Source of the DNA: Sternotherus odoratus
Taxonomy: Eukaryota > Chordata > Testudines > Kinosternidae
Length of the DNA: 64,000 nt
Direction of reading: 5' to 3'
Assembly: GCA_032164245.1 (NCBI GenBank)
Contig: JAVMKO010000195.1
Span: forward strand, 372,001 to 436,000
Shown here: positions 33,001 to 42,739 of the stretch, in pieces
How the letters are laid out: every line of letters begins with the position of its first letter
Numbering within the stretch: the stretch's first letter is position 1
Translations under genes and position numbers: made by a program
Notes under the pieces: model-generated
Told to the model about the DNA's origin: nothing
Seen by the model: only the letters and a program-made list of their open reading frames with translations
The model's database searches: none

Positions 33001-36000
33001 CGTCACAGGTGCGGAGCAGAGGAGTCAAGCGGGGGGGGGGAGGGGAGTGATGGGGAGTGTGGGGGACCATGTAGCCAGAGATGAGGGTGTTCCCAGGTGC
33101 TGTTTGGTGGGAGCGGGACCCAGAGTGGAAAAGAGATTTTGTGGGAAGCAAAGTTGTAAATGGGAAGGGGGTGTGGGGTGAGGGGGAGGTCTCTGATTTG
33201 GGGTGTGCTTGGGGAGCTGGGGATACCAGGTCTGTAGGAGGGCTATGCTGGGGGGGCGGGGTGTACTGGGGCCAGTGGGGGGATGTTCAGGGGAGGGGGC
33301 AATGGGTCTCAGGGAACGTTTATGGGGACGGGACAGGACCAAGTGGGGAGGAGGTTGGTGGGACGGGACAGGAAGGGGCCCAGTGGAGGTCGGAGGGTGG
33401 GGGGGAGGGAAGGGACGAGTGGGGAGCGGGTCGGGGGACGGGAGCGAGTGGGCAGCGGGTCGGGGGGACAGGAAGGGGCTGAGTGAAGGTTGGGGGGACG
33501 GGATCAAGTGGGGAGGAGGTTGGTGGGACAGGATGGGAAGGGGCCCAGTGGAGGTCGGAGGGTGGGGGGGGAGGGAAGGGACGAGGGGGGAGCAGGTCGG
33601 GGGGACAGGAAGGGGCTGAGTGAGGGTCGGGGGGACGGGAGCGAGTGGGCAGCGGGTCGGGGGGACAGGAAGGGGCTGAGTGAAGGTTGGGGGGACGGGT
33701 CCGAGTGGGGAGCGGGTCGGGGGGACAGGAAGGGGCTGAGTGAAGGTTGGGGGGACGGGATCAAGTGGGGAGGAGGTTGGTGGGACAGGATGGGAAGGGG
33801 CCCAGTGGAAGTCGGAGGGTGGGGGGGGAGGGAAGGGACGAGTGGGGAGCGGGTCGGGGGACGGGAGCGAGTGGGCAGCGGGTCGGGGGGACAGGAAGGG
33901 GCTGAGTGAGGGTCGGGGGGACGGGATCAAGTGGGGAGGAGGTTGGTGGGACAGGATGGGAAGGGGCCCAGTGGAGGTCGGAGGGTGGGGGGGAGGGAAG
34001 GGACGAGGGGGGAGCAGGTCGGGGGGATGGGAGCGGGTCGGGGGGACAGGAAGGGGCTGAGTGAAGGTCGGGGGGACGGGTCCGAGTGGGGAGCGGGTCG
34101 GGGGGACAGGAAGGGGCTGAGTGAAGGTCGGGGGGACGGGTCCGAGTGGGGAGCGGGTCGGGGGGACAGGAAGGGGCTGAGTGAAGGTCGGGGGGACGGG
34201 ATCAAGTGGGGAGGAGGTTGGTGGGACAGGATGGGAAGGGGCCCAGTGGAGGTCGGAGGGTGGGGGGGGAGGGAAGGGACGAGGGGGGAGCGGGTCGGGG
34301 GGACAGGAAGGGGCTGAGTGAGGGTCGGGGGGACAGGTCCGAGTGGGGAGCGGGTCGGGGGGACAGGAAGGGGCTGAGTGAAGGTCGGGGGGACAGGTCC
34401 GAGTGGGGAGCGGGTCGGGGGGACAGGAAGGGGCTGAGTGAAGGTCGGGGGGACAGGTCCGAGTGGGGAGCGGGTCGGGGGACGGGAGCGGGTCGGGGGG
34501 ACAGGAAGGGGCTGAGTGAGGGTCGGGGGGACAGGTCCGAGTGGGGAGCGGGTCGGGGGGACGTGCCAGAGGGGTGCCCCCCGTGTGGTGTTTCACTCCC
34601 CTTTCCCGTGTCAGGCTCATTCCTGTTCCAGGGGGAGCCGGACCCCGGGGGGGGCGACCCAGAGCACCCCCTCTCAGAGTACCCCTGGTTCCACGGCACC
34701 TTGTCCCGGCTGAAGGCCGCCCAGCTGGTCCTGGCCGGGGGCCCCAGCAGCCACGGTGTCTTCCTGGTGCGGCAGAGCGAGACCCGGCGGGGGGAGTACG
34801 TGCTGACCTTCAATTTCCAGGGCAAGGCCAAGGTGAGCGCCCGACCCCCGGACCCCTCCCCGGAGAAGGGCCCCCGCCTGACCCGCTTCTCCCCCCCGCC
34901 AGCACCTGCGCCTGTCGCTGAACGAGGACGGGCAGTGCCGTGTGCAGCACCTCTGGTTCCAGACCATCTTCGACATGCTGGAGCACTTCCGCGTGCACCC
35001 CATCCCGCTGGAGTCGGGGGGCTCCAGCGACGTCACGCTGGTCAGCTACGTGGTGGCCTCGCAGCGCCTGCACGGTGAGCGCCGGGGGGCACGTCCACCG
35101 CACGTCCCATCACCGCTCATTCAGAACTGGCTGGAGGAGGCGGGGCTGGAGGCTCCCCCGTGGGCTCTGGGGGGGAGCCGTGTGGCCGGTTGTCCCCTGT
35201 CTGTCTGTCTGTCTGTCTGCGTGGCTGGGTCTCTGTGCCGGGGGGAGGGTCTGTCAGGGCCGGGGCGTTTCCAAGCCTCAGGCTGGGGGTTCCCGTCTGG
35301 CTGGGGGGGACCCGGCTGTCTCGCTGCCTGGGAGAGGAAGCAGGCGTGTGGGCGTGTCTCTGGGGCTGGGGGAAGGGTGGAGGGAGGCGGGGGTGGGGCT
35401 GGCTCAGCAGGGAAGGGGGGTGCGGCATGGGGCTGGGGGGCAGACGGGCACTGCACACCTCTAGCTCCAGGACGCGGGTGCACGTGTCTGGGGGGGCAGA
35501 GGGAGGTGGGTGTGGGGTGTATACGGCAGGGTAGGGGGTGCATACTGGGCTGGGGGTGGCGCGTGTGGGGGAGGGAGGTGGGCGCAGTGCGTGTGGGGTT
35601 TTGGGGGGGAGGTGCACGGGGGAGGTGGGCGTGGCTCCATCTTGGGGGGGGGGGGGGGGACAGTGGGCAGGTGTGTTGGGGGAGGGGGTCGTCCAAGCCC
35701 AATCTGGCGGTTGTCCTGTCTTGTGTCCATCCGTCCATGCTGTGTCTGTCCCCCCAGGCAGGGCGGCTGTCCCCCCTCCCCCCCACGTCTGTCTGTCTGT
35801 CCCCGTATCTGACGGGCGTCTCTGTCTCCCCCCCCCCCCCCCCCCTCGTGCCCCCCACCCTGCAGGCAGGGACCGGGCGGGCAGCCGAGCCGCCTGCGAC
35901 CCGACCCAGCGCAGCCCCGACTCGCCCGGCCTGGGCCCCATCGGCGCGAATGACTGTTTGTAAGTGGGAGCTGCGGCGGGGGGACGGCCCCGGGGAGTGA

Positions 36001-36525
36001 GTGTCTGTTGTGTGCGCCATGGCCCATCATGCCATCCATGGGGTGGGAGGGGGGCGTACCTGTGAGCTGAGGCCACTCACCCCGTCCCTGGAGCTCCCGC
36101 GGGGGGGAGGAGGGGGGCCCGTCGGGCTGTGGCAGCCTGTGATCCTATCCCTTATGGGGGGGGGGGAGGTCGCCCTGCCACCCTGTTCTTGACCATGGGG
36201 GGGGGGGGGTTCAGTGTCAGGGGCATCAGCTAACACTAGACCCCTTCTCTGTCTGTCTGTCTCCACAGAGCCGAGCACCTCCCATAGCCTGCCCCCCCCA
36301 CCCCCATCCTGGCACGCAGCTCCGGAGGGGGGGGCCCTGCAGCCCCCCTGGCTCATCCCCGAAGCCCCAGCCCCCGGCACCCCCTCCCTGCTGGAGGAGG
36401 AGGAGGAAGGGGGGGGCACGGGGGACCCAGAGGACGGGGCCACGGGGAGGCAGCTGCAGGCTGAGGAGCCAGAGGGGGAAACCGGGCACGCCCGGGCCAT
36501 CAACAACCAGTACTCCTTTGTCTGA
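24010..36525 (+). CDS. SH2B1: SH2B adapter protein 1
   Basis: Cytoplasmic adaptor that binds activated JAK2 and insulin, leptin, growth-hormone and neurotrophin receptors. Exons: 24010-24864, 27130-27231, 27702-27793, 28027-28133, 32802-33008, 34615-34832, 34903-35074, optional 35866-35959, and 36269-36525. Phases agree throughout. Skipping the optional exon gives 669 residues ending NNQYSFV; including it gives 621 residues ending CLAEHLP. Domains: N-terminal phenylalanine-zipper dimerisation region, residues about 22-80 ([20 protein letters not shown]); a basic segment [20 protein letters not shown]; a PH domain from about residue 215 to 350 across exons 1 to 3 ([30 protein letters not shown]); and an SH2 domain from about 479 to 570 ([18 protein letters not shown]) with phosphotyrosine-binding Arg507 in FLVRQSE. 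The start was chosen because the family begins MNG and homology starts just after. ATP2A1 follows in the same orientation. Confidence 0.97.
25360..26847 (-). mobile_element. Fold-back hAT transposon in SH2B1 intron
   Basis: 1,488-bp element with termini TAGGGCTGTCAA and TTGACAGCCCTA, flanked by GTTTGTAC on both sides (25352-25359 and 26848-26855). Its arms are long inverted repeats. Each carries the end of a transposase reading FSLSGD(M/I)VNKK and NTLV-LNKK, one per strand. The minus strand also keeps the upstream ZBED-like region ([40 protein letters not shown]). It lies between SH2B1 coding exons 1 and 2. No complete transposase remains. Confidence 0.88.
28134..29239. other. SH2B1 intron sequence, probable antisense LTR remnant
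   Basis: No exon. GTTTATTAACTGGAGAGC near 29162 is the reverse of an LTR-type AATAAA region, and TGTCAGGCTCCCAGGG near 28702 may be one LTR border. Similar sequence resumes after the Helitron at 30968. The borders are not established. Confidence 0.4.
29240..30967 (+). mobile_element. Helitron-like element in SH2B1 intron
   Basis: Starts TCTATATATATAAAAGTC and ends GCAACGCCGGGCACTTATGC followed by TAG, so the last four bases are CTAG. It is inserted precisely between an A (29239) and a T (30968), as Helitrons do, without target duplication. A (GTAT)n stretch and the segment CCGTTTGAGCCAGAGACTTG follow the 5' end. The interior (29770-30925) is a minisatellite of TGAGGTGGGGGTGTCGGGTT-type units that changes strand near 30045 and again near 30680. 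No Rep/helicase gene is present, so it is nonautonomous. Confidence 0.75.
31795..32225. repeat. Minisatellite in SH2B1 intron
   Basis: Several tandem copies of a unit built from TACCAGCACCCCATAGCTGG and TACCAGCGCCCCAAGGCTGA with variable C-rich linkers. A single related copy occurs at 28243. Confidence 0.85.
32243..32565. mobile_element. Nonautonomous hAT element in SH2B1 intron
   Basis: 323-bp element with termini CAGCAGTTCTCAAATT and AAGTTTGAGACCCACTG. Flanking 8-mers CTTTAAAC and CTCTAGAC match at six of eight bases, consistent with an aged hAT duplication. Confidence 0.8.
33280..34560. repeat. Composite minisatellite in SH2B1 intron before the SH2 exons
   Basis: Units of about 60 bp (GAGTGGGGAGCGGGTCGGGG, GACAGGAAGGGGCTGAGTGA) alternate with a longer block containing AGGAGGTTGGTGGGACAGGA and GGCCCAGTGGAGGTCGGAGG, giving higher-order repeats. 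The array ends about 55 bases before the exon that opens the SH2 domain. Open frames across it (up to 531 codons) are repeat artefacts. Confidence 0.92.
35198..35222. repeat. (TCTG)n microsatellite
   Basis: Tandem CTGT/TCTG tetranucleotides, about six copies, in the intron after the SH2 exons. Confidence 0.85.
35866..35959 (+). other. SH2B1: SH2B1 alternative exon that switches the C-terminal frame
   Basis: A 94-nt exon between TGCAG and GTAAGT, encoding [15 protein letters not shown] ... ANDCL. Its length is not a multiple of three, so inclusion shifts the last exon into a frame that stops at 36285-36287 (TAG) after AEHLP. The known mammalian beta-type SH2B1 tail ends similarly (CVTDHLP, from memory). 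Skipping restores the long frame. Both products are therefore predicted. Confidence 0.8.
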
Positions 36526-37315
36526 GCCACACTGGGGTGGGGCGCCCCACTGAGCTCCCCAGACCCTACGAGAGGGGGGGCTTGCCCCCTCGAACCCAGC
36601 TTCCCCCCCACCTACATGTCATCATCCAGCTGCCTCTCCCTGCCGGGTTGGCCTCAGCGGTACAGAGCCCCTGGGGGCAGGAAGGTACGTCCCCCCCAGT
36701 GGCAGAGGGGCTGGGCACTGAAACACTACAGGTCAGGGCCTCTAGAGCGCTATGGGGTGGAAGGGGCTGGTCTTCTCCAGGCCAGGGGGGCCCATCCCGC
36801 CCCACATGGCTCCGCACGCTGTCACTGAATGTATTGAGTCTCCGAATGTATCCTCATGCATCCCCCAGTCTGACCTCTGGGGGTTCGGCCTCCTTCTGGC
36901 CCTTGTCCTCTTCCCACCCCCACGCAACATATTTATACACCTCCCGGAGCCAGCCTGGGGCTACAGGCCAGGCCCCGACACCCCACGTTCAACTGGCCGC
37001 ACCTTACAGACCCCCCGTAAATTAAAGAGAAGATGCTATATATGTCTGTCCCCTCGTATGTCCCCCAACCTGTGCGCTGCCCCCTGTTCTCCTCCCCGCC
37101 CGCTCTCACCCTGCACAGCAGTGTCCGGTGCCCGCCACAGCACACCCTCCCCGCCCCCCCTCCAAATTATTTTTCTACTGTGGAGTAGTTAGACTCTGCC
37201 CCCCCCCCCCGACTCCGCCCTGTCGGGTTTCGGCCGGGGCCCCTTGTTGTTTTTTTGTTAATTTTTTTGGCGTTTGTACGAACCTCGTTCACCTTTTAAA
37301 GAAAAAGAGGGAAAG
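36526..37315 (+). other. SH2B1: SH2B1 3' untranslated region (approximate end)
   Basis: Sequence after the TGA at 36523-36525. A candidate polyadenylation signal ATTAAA lies at 37021-37026. A later U-rich stretch with GTTAATTTTTTTGG and CCTTTTAAAGAAAAAG (37257-37312) may mark a more distal end. Confidence 0.5.
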
Positions 37316-37844
37316 AAAAGTTCAACTGCAGTGGCCGTGGCTCCGTCTCTTCTGTGCCTGTGGGTCTGGAACGCCCCACATGCTGGGCTGCCCCCCCCCC
37401 CGAAGCGGGCCCCCCAGCTGTGGGGAGAGCGAGACCCCCACACACACCAGGTGCTGGGCACGCTGCGGGCAAAGGAGCGGGGTGACGCTGGAGGAGTAAA
37501 CGCCCCCCCCCCCCACGGCCGGGGGAATCGCCGCCCCAGGGAACATGGAGGAGTGGGGGCTGGGGGGAGCTGGGCCGGTACTGGGAACACCTCTCCCCCA
37601 GCCCCGAGTCCCCGGCACACTGACCGAGAGAGTCCAGGCCCCAGCTGCTATGGGGTAGGGCCGCCCTGAGGATGGTGACAGCACAGGCAAGTGGGGGGGA
37701 AGATAAACCCCTTAACCCCCCCCTCCCCGAGCCTGTGGTCCTGCTGGGGGTGGGCAGGAGATTGGGCCTTGTCCCTCCCCCTTGGCACTGCAAGGCAGTG
37801 CAGACGTGGTCCCTTAGCTCAGAGGGGAGACCCCTGCCCCAGCC

Positions 37845-38190
37845 GGGACCCCCGTGTACACAGCATGGGAGACCCCCCCGCCCCTGCCGGGACCCCCCTG
37901 TACACAGCATGGGAGACCCCCCCGCCCCCGCCGGGACCCCCGTGTACACAGCATGGGAGACCCCCCGCCGGGACCCCCCCTGTACACAGCGTGGGAGACC
38001 CCCCGCCCCAGCCGGGACCCCCGTGTACACAGCGTGGGAGACCCCCCGCCCCCACCGGGACCCCCCTGTACACAGCGTGGGAGACCCCCCGCCCCAGCCG
38101 GGACCCCCGTGTATACAGCGTGGGAGACCCCCCGCCCCAGCGGGACCCCCGTGTACACAGCGTGGGATACCCCCCCGCCCCAGCCTGCTC
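37845..38190. repeat. Minisatellite, about 43-bp unit
   Basis: About eight tandem copies of GTACACAGCGTGGGAGACCC followed by CCCGCCCC(A/G)CCGGGACCCC. It lies downstream of the SH2B1 3' end. Confidence 0.92.
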
Positions 38191-38514
38191 CCGGGTGCTG
38201 CCGTGGGTGGGTAATGGCGGGGGGCGGGGGGGTGAAGGGTAACCACACACCCCGGGGTCGTGCAGCTCACACGGGGGCAGGCCCCGGCTGGCTCCCCGCT
38301 GCAGCCCCTCTCCCTGCACCCCCGCGGGCACCCACCCGCACCCAGGGCCAGTGGGTGCTGGGAGCTGGTGGAGCCACCAGGGGGAGCTGCTGGTCCAAGC
38401 TGTTTCCCCTCCTCTCCCTGGGAACTGGAGACCCCCCCCACCCCACCTCACCCCACCCCGGGGAGACGGAGCCCAAAGCAAATCAACCCGAATCAGGGGC
38501 ATCAGCGGGGGAGC

Positions 38515-38636
38515 TAGGGTGACCAGATGTCCCGATTTTATGGGGACAGCCCCAATTTTGGGGTCTTTTTCTTATATAGACTCCGATTACCCCCCACCCC
38601 GTCCTGATTTTTCACACTTGCTGTCTGGTCAGCCTA
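38515..38636. mobile_element. Complete TA-ended MITE, copy 2
   Basis: 122-bp element running TAGGGTGACCAGATGTCCCG to TGCTGTCTGGTCAGCCTA. The termini are inverted repeats (GGGTGACCAGA and TCTGGTCAGCC) ending in TA, as in Tc1/mariner-type insertions. It has no coding capacity. Confidence 0.85.
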
Positions 38637-39345
38637 GGGGGAGCCCAGGTCTGGGTTGGCAGGGGCTGCAGGTCGGGAGTGAGGGGCACCGGCAGAGCTG
38701 GGGAGGGGTCTGGGTTGGCAGGGGCTGCAGGTCGGGAGTGAGGGGCACCGGCAGAGCTGGGGAGGGGTCTGGATTGGCAGGGGCTGCAGGTCGGGAGTGA
38801 GGGGCACCGGCAGAGCTGGGGGGGGGGCAGGGCTGGCAGGGTCTGTGGGTCGGGAGTGGGGGGCACCAGCAGAGGTGGGGGGGCAGGGCTGGCAGGGGCT
38901 GTGGGTCGGGAGTGAGGGGCACCGGCCGGGCGGGGGGTCAGGGCTGGGCTGGCGGGGGGCTGTGGGTTGGGAGTGGGGGGCACCGGCAGAGCTGGGGGGG
39001 CTGGGCTGGCGGGGGGCTGTGGGTTGGGAGTGGGGGGCACCGGCAGGGCTGGGGGGGCTGGGCTGGCAGGGTCTGTGGGTCGGGAGTGAGGGGCACCGGC
39101 AGAGCTGGGGGGGGGTCTGGGTTGGCAGGGTCTGTGGGTCGGGAGTGAGGGGCACCGGCAGAGCTGGGGGGGGGGCTGGGCTGGCAGGGGCTGCGGGTCG
39201 GGAGTGAGGGGCACCAGCAGAGCTGGGGGGGGCTGGGCTGGCAGGGTCTGTGGGTCGGGAGTGAGGGGCACCAGCAGAGCTGGGGGGGGGGGCTGGGCTA
39301 GGAGGGTCTGTGGGTCGGGAGTGAGGGGCACCGGCAGAGCTCGTG
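38637..39345. repeat. Minisatellite, about 59-bp unit
   Basis: About twelve tandem copies of GTCGGGAGTGAGGGGCACCG and GCAGAGCTGGGG with a GGCTGGCAGGGTCTGTGG linker. Confidence 0.92.
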
Positions 39346-40824
39346 GTTGTCTCATTGGCTATGCCCAGCTCAGACAGTGGCTGCCCTTGTTCTCTGGGTC
39401 CGGGGGCTGTGATTCGGGGATGTCGGGGGGGGGGGGATGAGGACTGAGGGGAGAGCCCTGATGTGGGGAGGGGATGGCAGCTGTAATGGGGGGGCTGGTG
39501 TGTGTCCCATAGGGACCCCCCTTTTCCCAGGGTGGAGCAGTGTCCTGGCACAGGGGCTCCCAGGTCCTGATCTCTCTTGGGTCTGATACCAAATTGTTGG
39601 GGTCCCCTGGGGGATGCACAGCCTGGGGAGATGGAGCCAAAGCCCTGGGTCCCCCAAGGACACCCTCCATCCGGTTCTGTGGGGCAGCCAGCTCCTGCTC
39701 CTCTCCCCTATGAATGGGGCACGGGGACGGCAGCCCCAGCCCAGCTGCTCTCCCCCGAGCCCCCCGCCAGCCCCCCAGGTGGAGCGCTCGCCCCTAAGAG
39801 CTCCAGAACCCCCCGGGGACGAGGCTGCTCTGGGTGACCTTGTTCCCAGCAGCCACCTGGCCCGGTGGAGACGGACGGGGCCAGCTGTGGGGGTCGGGCG
39901 GGGGGAGCAGGAACCAACCAGCCTCATCAGGGATCCCTTGGAAAGCGGATCGCCTTGTTAAACGGGGTGGGTGAAGGAGGGGGGTGGGCTGAGGGCTGGA
40001 GGTGGGGCACAGGCGGGGTTAGCCCATCACTGGGGACTCAGGCCTCTTAAGAGGCCTTCGTGCATGTCTGGCCGTGGGGCCTCGCCCCTTGCCACAGACC
40101 CCAAAGCCAGGTGGCCCCTGCAGCGGCTCAGCGAGGGCAGGAAGGACCCAGCCCCGAAGGAGCCCTGTGATCGGTGCTGAGCGGAAAATCCACTCCCCAA
40201 AGGGCCAGTCCCGCGAGGAGCCGGGGAAAGGGGACTTTTGCCTCACGGAGTTTTTTCCCAGGAAGGAGTGACCCTCGTGCAGCCAGCCCTGTCAATGCTG
40301 ATGGGAAGCCAGGGGGCTTGTTTCTGTGTCTTACGGGAGCCCCTGGAGCTGCCATCTGGGGCAGGCGCTGCCCCACCTCAAGTGTCCAGCCAGGGAGGCC
40401 AGGTTTTCCACCACATAAAACGCTGGAGCCTGCTGCCTCTGCAGCTTTCAGGGGGTTGCGTCCCCAGCTTGTCTCACTGACTGCAAAGGGCAAGAATCTG
40501 ACTGAGGGATGCCAAGATCCTGCCGCAATCACGGGACTCCAGGAGCTGGGGCTCCGTGGAAACCCTCAAACAGGATGAGAGCTGGCGGCACTGCAGGGCT
40601 GGGGCATGGAGCCAGCATGCTCGGGTGTGGGCCTGGCCGCTGGCTACACCCCAGTTCCTGGGATCTCTTCAGCCCACTCGGGGAGTGGGGATGAGCGTCT
40701 GTCCTTGGCAGCTGGGTGGATGTCCCTGGGGAAGCCATGTCCCCGGGCCCCGCCAGCCAGGGTGAGGCTGGAAGGCTCCTGGGGTTTTCTTTTGGCTGGG
40801 GGCCGGCTGGGGGCCGATTTATCT
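39346..40824. other. Intergenic sequence without recognised gene
   Basis: Mixed GC-rich sequence with no exon supported by homology and no array. Open frames of 130-185 codons here lack recognisable domains and overlap on both strands. Confidence 0.5.
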
Positions 40825-40925
40825 TAGGATGACCAGATGTCCCGATTTTATGGGGACAGTCCCGCTTTTTGAGTCTTTGTCTTATACAGGTTCCTATAAC
40901 CCCCAACCCCCGTCCTGGTCTTTGC
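40825..40925 (+). mobile_element. Truncated TA-ended MITE, copy 3
   Basis: Begins TAGGATGACCAGATGTCCCG and follows copies 1 and 2 through GTCCTGGTCTTT, then ends without the right terminus. Confidence 0.8.
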
Positions 40926-41779
40926 AAACAGCTCTCGCCACAGACCCGACAAACTCATCGCTTCAGACCCGCTGTACCGGAGGAGGAACGTGAGTGGCGT
41001 CTGTGGGGGGCCCTGACGTCTCAGTATTCACAAGCCTTGTGCACCGTGTGCCCCAGAGACTGGTGCTGCTGCTGATGTGTGTGGGGACGGGGTGCGAGTC
41101 AGTCCCTGGGAGGGGTGTGTGCCAGCGGGGAACCAGTCCCTGACCCCCGCCCTCTGCCCCCATTAGCCGGGTGATGCCGGGGTCTAGTCAGCTCTGGCCA
41201 CAGCCCAGCCCGGCTGCTGGAAAACCAGCAAAGACTGAGCCCAGTCAGGCCGAGGTACCAGAGCGGGCCTGGGGGTGGGGGGGGGAGGGGAGCAAAGACC
41301 CTCCGTGTGCAGTCGGGGGGGGGCTTTCATGGTCGTCGGGCTCCGGGGCCGTGAGCGGGGCGGGGACCCCAGCTCTGTTCGCCAGTCCAGAGTACTGCAG
41401 GGATGGGCGGACCAGGGCTGTGGCTCTCGCTTTGCTGGGGGTTGTAACCAGGTGTTCCCATCACTCCAATACACCTGCAGGTGGCTGGTTACCAGAGTGC
41501 CCGGGGGGGGGGGGGGGTGTTTGAGGGAACCCTGGGCCCATGGCTCCGGTGGGGCAGAGGCTCTGGGATGGCGGCCAGCAGCCAGTGTTGGTCTGCGTGG
41601 CACAGGGAAGCCATGCAAAGCGAGGTGGGAACTGGGGGGCACCTACTGTTCCCCTGCGAGGCGAGTCCAGGGCTGGGGGAGCCCAGGTAGAGGCGTGAGC
41701 GGCTGGTGGGGCCAGGGACCAAGGACCAGGTCCTACTGGGAAGGAGCCCCCAGGGGGTCTCAGAGTCCCAGTACCCAAA
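40926..41779. other. Intergenic sequence without recognised gene
   Basis: No homologous exon or named repeat recognised; GC-rich with homopolymer G runs near 41280 and 41503. Confidence 0.5.
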
Positions 41780-42050
41780 ACCATCAGTTAGTGCCCCATA
41801 GACAGGCCGTGGGGATCACAAGGGGTCTGCCCCATAGACAGGCCATGGGGATCACAAGGGGTCTGCCCCATAGACAGGCCATGGGGATCACAAGGGGTCT
41901 GCCCCATAGACGGGCCGTGGGGATCACAAGGGGTCTGCCCCATAGACGGCCCGTGGGGATCACAAGGGGTCTGCCCCATAGACGGGCTGTGGGGATCACA
42001 AGGGGTCTGCCCCATAGACGGGCCGTGGGGATCACAAGGGGTCAGTGTCC
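41780..42050. repeat. 36-bp minisatellite, about seven copies
   Basis: Unit GTCTGCCCCATAGACAGGCC followed by ATGGGGATCACAAGGG, 36 bp, with few differences among copies, so it is young. The unit length is a multiple of three, giving a 12-residue periodic open frame that I do not regard as a gene. Confidence 0.95.
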
Positions 42051-42739
42051 CCTCTAGGCGATGGGCTCAGCGTCCCGTAGGCAGGACACAGGGTCAGGAC
42101 ACAGACGCCCTGGCCCACGGGGGTGTCCGTGGCTCTTGGGGGACACAGGCCCACGCGGGTCACTGTCCCACCAGGCTGGGCTGGGCCCCAGAAGAGGAGC
42201 CAGAGCTGCTGGGATGGGGATGTAGGGGCTGCCCTGGGCCCCTTCCCCAGGAGTGTGGGGGTGGTGGAGCCATGGAGCAGTGGTCCCCTGGGGGGCAGTG
42301 AGCTGGGGGGGCGGGGTTGGGGGGTTCTGTGTCTGGGGTCTGCTCCCCGGGGTGGCGCTGGTGGCTGTGACCGGGCTGGGGGGTGGAAATCTCTCCGCCA
42401 GGATCCCTAATCCGGGGGCAGCAGCTGCTCCCCCTCCCCCGGCTGGTTGTTTATTTTCAGCGCGCAGCCCAGCGGGTCCCTTATAGGGTAACGGAGCCTG
42501 GCCCAGCCCCACAGCTCCTTCAAGGCGGATGGGGGGGGGAGGGGGGCAATGTCTCTGAGCAGCCCTTGTGCACACCCATGTGCCAGGGACAGCACTTGCA
42601 CTAGTGACACTGACACGCTGCCCCAGGCACTACCGGCCCCTTCCATGGGTGTGAACTCACCAGTGACACACTGGGGGGGACGGGACATAATGCACCGTAC
42701 ACGGCCTCTCCTCAGACACCGTGATGATGGGGGCCTAGA
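42051..42739. other. Intergenic sequence without recognised gene
   Basis: No exon or repeat family recognised between the 36-bp array and the C-rich array. Confidence 0.5.

Noticed and set aside
33025..34620. 531-codon proline-rich minus-strand frame
   Set aside because: Antisense of the SH2B1 intron minisatellite, without homology.
41780..42050. CRISPR-like regular repeats
   Set aside because: Repeats are contiguous without unique spacers, in a vertebrate genome with introns; it is a minisatellite.
41275..42057. 260-codon frame with 12-residue repeats
   Set aside because: Periodicity comes from the 36-bp minisatellite; no start context, domain or splice evidence.
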